From an uncultured Bacilli bacterium (GTDB lineage Bacteria; Bacillota_I; Bacilli_A; RFN20; CAG-826), in contig CAJOQN010000012.1 in the NCBI GenBank assembly GCA_905236535.1, positions 1-5,719 of the forward strand: a stretch of 5,719 nucleotides of DNA. The letters are read 5' to 3'. The notes beneath the pieces are model-generated. The model saw only the letters and a program-made list of their open reading frames with translations. It had not been told where the DNA came from and did not search any database. A program made the translations under genes and the position numbers. Shown piece after piece: positions 1 through 4,054 of this stretch (position 1 is its first letter; every line of letters begins with the position of its first letter).

Positions 1-341
1 GCACCTGTTCCGGTGCCACCACCCATACCGGCGGCGATAAAGACCATGTTCGCTCCTTTAACGATTTCACGAATTTCATCGCAACTAGCTTCAGCGGCTA
101 AACGACCGACTTCTGGATTTCCTCCCGCGCCGAGACCGTTGGTCACTTCTTGTCCTAAAATAATACGGTTCGGAGCTTTGGAAGTTGAAAGAGCTTGCTT
201 ATCGGTATTTGCCACGTAAAAAGTGACGTTCGCGATTTCTTCATCAATCATACGATTGACCGCGTTATTTCCGGCCCCTCCAACCCCAATAACGATTATT
301 TTGGCTGCGGGTTCAAAATTGTCTAAATCATAATTATCCAT
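1..341 (-). CDS. ftsZ: Cell division protein FtsZ, N-terminal part (3' end outside window)
   Basis: FtsZ is the tubulin-like GTPase that polymerises into the cytoplasmic Z-ring and organises division. The first 113 residues are visible, about the first third of a usual 350-400 residue FtsZ. After a short N-terminal tail, residues 14-31 carry the glycine-rich nucleotide-binding start (KIIVIGVGGAGNNAVNRM), followed by NTDKQAL at 46-51, GLGAGGNPEVG at 69-79, and the tubulin signature GGGTGTG at 107-113, where the window cuts the gene. GLGAGGNPEVG has Gly where many FtsZ proteins have Ala; this is minor. The ATG at 341-339 is preceded by AGGAG with a 7-base spacer, and that Shine-Dalgarno sequence overlaps the TAG stop of ftsA, so translation is probably coupled. 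It is co-transcribed with ftsA; no promoter is needed in the 10-base gap. The identity is essentially certain. Confidence 0.98.
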   Translation of the reverse strand, partial: MDNYDLDNFEPAAKIIVIGVGGAGNNAVNRMIDEEIANVTFYVANTDKQALSTSKAPNRIILGQEVTNGLGAGGNPEVGRLAAEASCDEIREIVKGANMVFIAAGMGGGTGTG

Positions 342-351
342 AAGTGCTCTC

Positions 352-1563
352 CTATTCTTTCACTCTTTTAACTTCACCGACTTGGGGAATTATTTTTTCA
401 AAATTAATGTGCTCCTTGCTTTGAACATAAATCATTCCAAGCAAATTAACAAAGGAAGGATTACGACATCCAAAGGTTTTAGGAATGAAGACATTCACCG
501 ATTTAGATTGAACTTTGGGTTCGAGATAAGTTTCAATTCCTTTAAGAAGCGAACCACCACCGATAAGAATCATTGGTAGTGTTTTATAAGCGGGGTTATC
601 GTTTTTGAGTAGGTTATTGATTGTGCTATTTAATAATTCAACAAAGCGATCGAGTTCTTCTTTGATCAATTTTGTGAGTTCACTTTCAGTGAAACGTCTG
701 ATATTTCCACTTTCATCGGTGAATTCGCTGACCGGAGCTTCAAAGTTCATCTTGCGATTATTTAATCCATAAGCGCATTTAATCTTTTCAGCTTCGCTCT
801 CACTAACATTAAATGTTAATTCGATTTTGTTGGTGATATCATCCCCACCGAAATCAATAATCTGTGACGCAAATAATTGTTTCATCCCCACAAGTGAGAC
901 TGTGGTTTCTTTAGCCCCGATATCAACAAGGATATAATCGCTAGGAATTTCGGGGTATGTTCCAAGTAATTCGCTGGCGGCATAAGGGGCCACAATATTT
1001 CTTTTAACCCCTATTCCATTATCGAGGACAAGACGGTCATGTTCCTCAATGATATCGCGTGGCATGACGTGCACCTTCGCTAATAAATTTAAGGTATTAG
1101 TGGTTTCACCTAGAGGCATCTTCGTATATGTTCTCCCTTGATCGAGAGTGTATCTTTCAGGGATGATGTCAACGATGGTGCTGGAAGATGGATATCCAAT
1201 ACGATTCTTTTTGATTAAAGTATGGAGGTTACGGATATCAATGCTATCAACCTTACCAGTCTCTGAGACAATGGTCGTCACTTGGTTGGTTTGGAAGACT
1301 TGAAAATCCACTGGTGGCAAAGCCACGAGCATTTCAGAGATGCTAATTTTTAATCTCACCGATTCATCAACGATGACTTTATAAGGTTCCATCGAAGAGA
1401 TGACGCTGGCGATATCATTAAAAACGCCTCTTTTTTTGATGACTCCTAATTTCTTAATATCGGAATAGACAGCACAAATTTTGCCATCGATTTCATAGCC
1501 GATTAATAACTTAATTGATTTGTTAGATACTTCTAAGGCTGCAACAGGTTTTTCCATACTCAT
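352..1563 (-). CDS. ftsA: Cell division protein FtsA (actin-like), short form
   Basis: FtsA is an actin-fold ATP-binding protein that normally tethers FtsZ filaments to the membrane and recruits later division proteins. The 403 residues show the family layout: a divergent phosphate-1 loop at 8-22 (ALEVSNKSIK, where most FtsA have a D-I-G-T type motif), the 1C region at roughly 80-165, phosphate-2 at 211-223 (LVDIGAKETTVS), the conserved FGGDDIT at 238-244 with AEKIK at 258-262, and the adenosine loop at 331-343 (ILIGGGSLLKGI). The usual C-terminal amphipathic membrane-targeting helix is not evident: the tail after residue 381 contains Pro and Gly and ends in charged residues. The ATG at 1563 was chosen; an in-frame ATG two codons later is also possible. 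Neither has a Shine-Dalgarno sequence, and a promoter lies close upstream. The ftsZ start follows 10 bases after the stop. Family assignment is firm, helped by the neighbouring ftsZ; membrane attachment is uncertain. Confidence 0.95.
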   Translation of the reverse strand: MSMEKPVAALEVSNKSIKLLIGYEIDGKICAVYSDIKKLGVIKKRGVFNDIASVISSMEPYKVIVDESVRLKISISEMLVALPPVDFQVFQTNQVTTIVSETGKVDSIDIRNLHTLIKKNRIGYPSSSTIVDIIPERYTLDQGRTYTKMPLGETTNTLNLLAKVHVMPRDIIEEHDRLVLDNGIGVKRNIVAPYAASELLGTYPEIPSDYILVDIGAKETTVSLVGMKQLFASQIIDFGGDDITNKIELTFNVSESEAEKIKCAYGLNNRKMNFEAPVSEFTDESGNIRRFTESELTKLIKEELDRFVELLNSTINNLLKNDNPAYKTLPMILIGGGSLLKGIETYLEPKVQSKSVNVFIPKTFGCRNPSFVNLLGMIYVQSKEHINFEKIIPQVGEVKRVKE

Positions 1564-1580
1564 AATAATACATCTAATTT

Positions 1581-1610
1581 ATTATATTTAATAAAAATAA
1601 TAATTACCAA
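1581..1610 (-). promoter_or_regulatory. Predicted sigma-A promoter of ftsA-ftsZ
   Basis: Read on the minus strand, a perfect TATAAT (-10, 1586-1581) lies 18 bases downstream of TTGGTA (-35, 1610-1605, four of six matches to TTGACA). Transcription should start near 1575-1573, leaving a leader of only about 10-12 bases before the ftsA ATG and no Shine-Dalgarno sequence. With the terminator-like hairpin further upstream, this makes ftsA-ftsZ a separate transcription unit. The prediction rests on motif match alone; AT-rich DNA gives chance matches, but a perfect -10 at this position is convincing. Confidence 0.65.
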
Positions 1611-1635
1611 TAAAACCTTAACTTTTCCCCAAAAA

Positions 1636-1651
1636 TCTCTTTATAAAGAGA
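1636..1651. repeat. Perfect 16-bp palindrome upstream of the ftsA promoter
   Basis: TCTCTTTATAAAGAGA is identical to its reverse complement and is flanked by A5 on both sides of the plus strand. It ends 25 bases upstream of the predicted ftsA -35 box. On the minus-strand transcript it could fold into a weak 6-bp stem followed by five U residues, so it could be either a dimeric-regulator operator or a feeble second terminator. No regulator can be named from the sequence. Confidence 0.5.
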
Positions 1652-1682
1652 AAAATGGATAAATATCTACTGAAAATATACC

Positions 1683-1729
1683 AAAAAACTACTTAAAAAG
1701 AGCCACTTAAGGGGATTGTATGGCTCTTT
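1683..1729 (-). terminator. Terminator-like hairpin downstream of the mraZ-rsmH operon
   Basis: On the minus-strand transcript, AAAGAGCCA (1729-1721) pairs perfectly over 9 bp with TGGCTCTTT (1705-1697) across a 15-base loop. The stem runs straight into further T residues (1696-1694 region), with a second T6 run at 1688-1683. It lies 85 bases after the stop of the small membrane-protein gene and before the ftsA promoter, where a terminator for the mraZ operon is expected. The loop is long and the stem only moderately GC-rich, so termination may be partial. Its 5' arm can also pair with an upstream sequence (1750-1744), which raises the possibility of regulated readthrough. Confidence 0.6.
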
Positions 1730-1737
1730 AGGAATAA

Positions 1738-1780
1738 GGGTCCAAAGCCATTTTGTCATAGCTTTAAGGGGAGTGGACCC
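1738..1780 (-). other. Bulged RNA hairpin, first of a tandem pair before ftsA
   Basis: On the minus-strand transcript, GGGTCC (1780-1775) pairs with GGACCC (1743-1738), and an inner stem AAAGC (1765-1761) pairs with GCTTT (1748-1744). The left side has a 9-base bulge containing CCCCTT and the terminal loop is 12 bases. It sits 8 bases upstream of the terminator-like hairpin and shares a 9-base motif with it (TTAAGGGGA on the plus strand, at 1764-1772 and 1707-1715). There is no U-run after it, so it is not itself a terminator. I do not recognise it as a known riboswitch. Strand is inferred from the surrounding genes. Confidence 0.45.
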
Positions 1781-1814
1781 AAAGGAGATAATTTGAGAAC
1801 TAAGAGAGAGGCGA

Positions 1815-2030
1815 TTAATAGGAGGTAAGTTCCTCACTCTCAGTAACTTCCACGATTTGTGTATTCTGTTCTTCTTCAGCTTTCACTGGAGCGTAAACAG
1901 AGAAGTAGGTTGCGACGGAGATGCCAACACCAAGGATTGCAATAATCAAAGTAGTGAAGACAAAACGACGGGTCTTGATCCAGATGTTGAGCTTACGACC
2001 GTTCTTGGTTAATTTGTCTTTCATTTCCAT
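1815..2030 (-). CDS. Small single-pass membrane protein in the FtsL position
   Basis: A 71-residue protein with a strongly basic N-terminus (eight Lys/Arg in residues 4-22), one hydrophobic segment at about 23-46, and a short acidic tail (seven Glu after residue 51, no basic residue after K50). This predicts an N-in, C-out bitopic protein. Position after rsmH is where ftsL sits in the standard dcw cluster, and the topology matches FtsL, but the roughly 60-residue extracytoplasmic coiled coil typical of FtsL is missing. V-K-A at 49-51 followed by Glu also fits a signal-peptidase I site, so a cleaved leader releasing a 20-residue acidic peptide is an alternative. The ATG at 2030-2028 has AAAGGAG 9 bases upstream and is preferred to the ATG two codons on. 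The gene is clearly real by its ribosome binding site and composition; its function as a divisome protein is inferred from position only. Confidence 0.8.
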   Translation of the reverse strand: MEMKDKLTKNGRKLNIWIKTRRFVFTTLIIAILGVGISVATYFSVYAPVKAEEEQNTQIVEVTESEELTSY

Positions 2031-2049
2031 GTTGGTTTTCTCCTTTCTT

Positions 2050-2970
2050 TTATTTTCTTTCTAAGATTCTAAGCTTCGCGCTGACGCTGCGATGATTAGA
2101 TTTTAATTCTTCTTCTGAGGCTGTAATCACTTTGTGATTAACTTGTTGGAATTCCTTTTCTTCTAATCGAAGTGGAAGATTGTTTCTATTCCCTTCGGTG
2201 ATCGAATATTCTTTAAAGATGTTTTTAACGATTCGATCTTCTAAGGAATGGAAGGTGATAACAGCGATTCTTCCTTTGGAATTGAGCATTGGGATGATAT
2301 CTCTAAGTGTTCTTTCAAGAACATTTAATTCATCGTTGACTTCAATGCGTAAGGCTTGGAAGATTTGTTTGGCCGGATGACCAACTTTTTTAAGTTCTTT
2401 TTGTGGTTTGCTTCTTTTGATTATTTCCACGAGCTCGTAGGTTGTTTCAATCGGTTTTTTATTTCTTTCTTTGATGATATTTTTAGCGATGCTTGAAGAA
2501 TATTTTTCTTCACCATATTCTCTAAATATCTGACAAAGTTTTTCGTAAGAATAAGTGTTGAGGATTATTTCGGCAGTGAGTGAATTATCTTTATCCATTC
2601 TCATATCCAGCCTAGCGTCTTCTCTATAAGAGAATCCTCTATCTTTTTCATCGAATTGCGGAGATGATACTCCTAGATCCATCAACACTCCATCCACTTT
2701 CTGAATCCCTTTTTCTAAGAGAATTTCTTTGATGTGAACAAAGTTTGATTTGATTAATTCGTAATTTGAAGAAATTGTTTTTAAGACTTCATCACTTTTT
2801 ATGAGAGCGTCTTCATCTTGATCCACTCCGATTAAGAGTCCTTTATCAAGACGCTTTAGGATTTCTTTTGAGTGACCCGCTCTACCTAGTGTTAAGTCGA
2901 GATATATTCCATCACTTCTGATATTTAAGCCTTCAATGACTTCGTTGAGGAGGACAGGAATGTGTTCCAT
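2050..2970 (-). CDS. rsmH: 16S rRNA (cytosine-1402-N4)-methyltransferase RsmH (MraW)
   Basis: RsmH transfers a methyl group from S-adenosylmethionine to N4 of C1402 in 16S rRNA, tuning the ribosomal P site. The 306 residues are full length for the family. Visible landmarks are the N-terminal HIPVLL at 3-8, the SAM loop LDLTLGRAGHS at 24-34 (Ala where Gly is usual), the acidic DQDEDAL at 50-56, DGVLMDLGVSS at 93-103, RGFSYREDARLDMRMD at 111-126, HPAKQIFQALRIEVNDEL at 198-215, ITFHSLEDRIVK at 238-249, and the C-terminal NHRSVSAKLR at 292-301. The start ATG follows the mraZ stop by one base, and its ribosome binding site (GGAG in the last mraZ codons) lies inside mraZ, so the two genes are translationally coupled. 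It is the enzyme-coding member of the MraZ-controlled operon. Identity is essentially certain. Confidence 0.98.
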   Translation of the reverse strand: MEHIPVLLNEVIEGLNIRSDGIYLDLTLGRAGHSKEILKRLDKGLLIGVDQDEDALIKSDEVLKTISSNYELIKSNFVHIKEILLEKGIQKVDGVLMDLGVSSPQFDEKDRGFSYREDARLDMRMDKDNSLTAEIILNTYSYEKLCQIFREYGEEKYSSSIAKNIIKERNKKPIETTYELVEIIKRSKPQKELKKVGHPAKQIFQALRIEVNDELNVLERTLRDIIPMLNSKGRIAVITFHSLEDRIVKNIFKEYSITEGNRNNLPLRLEEKEFQQVNHKVITASEEELKSNHRSVSAKLRILERK

Positions 2971-2971
2971 A

Positions 2972-3397
2972 TTATTCTCCTTCGATGTTTTCAGCGGTCA
3001 TCTCGAAGTCTTCGATGGCTTTCTTTTCATATTGTTTATATGTTTCTTTGTTCCAGATTTCGATATGATCACCGACACCGATAATCGCTAAATCTTTTCC
3101 GATATTATATTTTTCGATAAGGTGAGTGGGAATCTGAACACGACCTTGTTTATCAATTTCAAGGTCACAAGCGGAAGCGAATTGGACTCTTAAGAAATCA
3201 CGGTTCACTTTCTTATTGAAGGGGTGAGAGTAATATTCTTCTTGAAGTTTTTGGAAAGCTTCTTCTTTATAGATGTTAAGCGCTCCATCATAACCTTTCA
3301 TGATGAAGAGAGTGTTACCGGCCTCACTTCTAAGTTTAGAGGGGATAACAACACGGCATTTGTCATCTAAGGAATGTTCGTAATATCCGAAGAACAT
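2972..3397 (-). CDS. mraZ: Transcriptional regulator MraZ
   Basis: MraZ is an AbrB-fold DNA-binding protein that forms large rings and controls its own operon by binding tandem repeats at its promoter. The 141-residue product begins MFFGYYEHSLDDK, the normal start of the family, and contains the two swapped-hairpin motifs: DDKCR followed by VVIP at 11-19 and DKQGR followed by VQIP at 82-90. The first motif has Cys where Gly is nearly always found. A longer reading from a GTG at 3418 would add seven residues, but that GTG lies inside the operator repeats and almost at the predicted transcription start, so the ATG at 3397-3395 is chosen. No Shine-Dalgarno sequence stands before either. The stop is one base before rsmH. 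It is the first gene of a three-gene operon and very likely self-regulated through the repeats just upstream. Confidence 0.95.
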   Translation of the reverse strand: MFFGYYEHSLDDKCRVVIPSKLRSEAGNTLFIMKGYDGALNIYKEEAFQKLQEEYYSHPFNKKVNRDFLRVQFASACDLEIDKQGRVQIPTHLIEKYNIGKDLAIIGVGDHIEIWNKETYKQYEKKAIEDFEMTAENIEGE

Positions 3398-3400
3398 ATT

Positions 3401-3430
3401 TCTACCACTTTCTACCACTTTGTACCACTA
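3401..3430 (-). promoter_or_regulatory. MraZ operator: three 10-bp direct repeats
   Basis: On the minus strand GTGGTA occurs three times at exact 10-base intervals (3428-3423, 3418-3413, 3408-3403), the last two in the form AAAGTGGTAGA. Published MraZ sites are tandem TGGGN-type repeats of 10-bp period in E. coli and AAAGTG(T/G) repeats with 3-base spacers in Mollicutes; this array fits the mollicute form closely. It starts one base after the -10 box and ends just before the ATG, covering the expected transcription start and the ribosome landing zone, a position that favours repression. The effect (repressor or activator) cannot be read from the sequence. Confidence 0.9.
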
Positions 3431-3458
3431 TTATACATAAACATATTATGCATCGCAA
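3430..3458 (-). promoter_or_regulatory. Predicted sigma-A promoter of the mraZ operon
   Basis: Minus-strand TTGCGA (-35, 3458-3453, four of six consensus bases) is separated by 17 bases from a perfect TATAAT (-10, 3435-3430). Transcription should begin near 3424-3422, inside the first MraZ repeat, giving a leader of roughly 25 bases. Consensus -10, ideal spacing and placement next to the MraZ repeats and downstream of a terminator make this a strong call. Confidence 0.8.
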
Positions 3459-3520
3459 CATTTTTTCAAAAAATTTTATATATTTATCGAAATATAGTAT
3501 CGACATAATAAATCAATAAT

Positions 3521-3551
3521 AAAAAAAGAAAAAAACCTGCAAAGCAGGTTT
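3521..3551 (-). terminator. Intrinsic terminator of the pheT-DUF177 operon
   Basis: The minus-strand transcript forms an 8-bp perfect stem AAACCTGC (3551-3544) with GCAGGTTT (3540-3533), a 3-base loop, and then a nearly unbroken T tract with one C (3535-3521). The base of the stem overlaps the stop codon of the DUF177 gene. It cleanly separates this operon from the mraZ promoter. Confidence 0.92.
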
Positions 3552-4053
3552 AATCTTCATCGAATTCAAGTTCGTCGAGTTTATCCCACCGGGAATCTGG
3601 CTTTTTAGCCTTCTCCTCGTAATATTCTTTTTCGGTCATAACTCGATATCCTTTTCCACTTGGAGGGAGTTTGGCACCCTTCTTATAGACCCTTAGAGGG
3701 ACTAAGGCCACAAGAAGTGAAAATACATAATCATCTAAGCAAATATCATCAGCCTCATAAAAGAGAGATTCGTTATCCGCGAGTTCTTCTTGATCGACAA
3801 AATCAAATTCTTCATTTCCTTTGAGGACATAATCAACATCTTCAAGGGTGTAGGCACATGGCAAAACGACATTTGCGAGGATATTTATCCTAACACGAAG
3901 AATGGATGAAAAATTTTCAATATCAATTTCAGCGTGACAATCTTTAATTTTTCGAATGAAAAGAGGGTCGATTTCCTCTTTTGAAAAATCAAATTCTTCA
4001 CTTAGATGATATTTCTTTCCAACTTCGAATTCATCTTTATGGATGTAACGCAT
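3550..4053 (-). CDS. DUF177 / YceD family protein (YlbN-like)
   Basis: A 167-residue acidic cytoplasmic protein with no membrane segment. Features of the DUF177 family can be seen: the central VVLPCAYTLEDVD at 62-74 (the conserved C..tLe element), an acidic middle with a conserved-type F at 83-85, a D-D-I-C-L-D-D followed by a hydrophobic helix at 102-120, and a C-terminal DSRWDKLDEL at 153-162 that matches the D-P-R-x-x-x-L-x-x-L ending of Firmicutes members. DUF177 proteins are tied by gene order to rpmF (ribosomal protein L32) and to 23S rRNA or ribosome biogenesis; the exact role is not settled. Here no rpmF follows: a terminator begins at the stop codon. The ATG follows the pheT stop by one base with AGGAG in the pheT end, so it is translationally coupled to pheT. 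The sequence is divergent, but the overall match is good. Confidence 0.8.
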   Translation of the reverse strand: MRYIHKDEFEVGKKYHLSEEFDFSKEEIDPLFIRKIKDCHAEIDIENFSSILRVRINILANVVLPCAYTLEDVDYVLKGNEEFDFVDQEELADNESLFYEADDICLDDYVFSLLVALVPLRVYKKGAKLPPSGKGYRVMTEKEYYEEKAKKPDSRWDKLDELEFDED

Positions 4054-4054
4054 T

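Noticed and set aside
13..219. Plus-strand open frame of 68 codons opposite ftsZ
   Set aside because: It is antisense to the highly conserved FtsZ GTP-binding region, has no ribosome binding site, and its composition is that of a shadow frame.
382..579. Plus-strand open frame opposite the ftsA 3' end
   Set aside because: It lies antisense to the conserved FtsA adenosine loop, with no start signals or recognisable domain.
1761..1800. T-box-like sequence on the plus strand (AGGGGAGTGGACC)
   Set aside because: Only a loose resemblance to the T-box core; no specifier stem, no following terminator, and no downstream plus-strand gene.
1781..1828. Plus-strand AAAGGAG followed by a TTG start
   Set aside because: The frame is only 11 codons and runs into the 3' end of the opposite-strand gene; there is no plus-strand promoter.
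1667..1885. ftsL frameshifted into a longer downstream frame
   Set aside because: The frame one base over is open from about 1881 to 1667, but its translation shows no coiled coil or FtsL similarity, and the in-frame acidic tail ending at TAA looks natural.
2180..2380. Plus-strand open frame opposite rsmH
   Set aside because: Shadow of the conserved FQALRIEVNDEL to FHSLEDR region of RsmH; no ribosome binding site.
3395..3418. Longer MraZ starting at GTG 3418
   Set aside because: The extra residues are encoded by the operator repeats, the start would be within about five bases of the predicted transcription start, and family members begin at the MFFG-type Met.
3398..3430. Short tandem repeats as a CRISPR-like or microsatellite array
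   Set aside because: Units are 10 bp without spacers and sit exactly between the -10 box and mraZ, which MraZ binding explains.
3485..3503. Direct repeat TATCGA twice, 13 bases apart, upstream of the mraZ promoter
   Set aside because: A six-base repeat in AT-rich DNA is expected by chance and has no further support.
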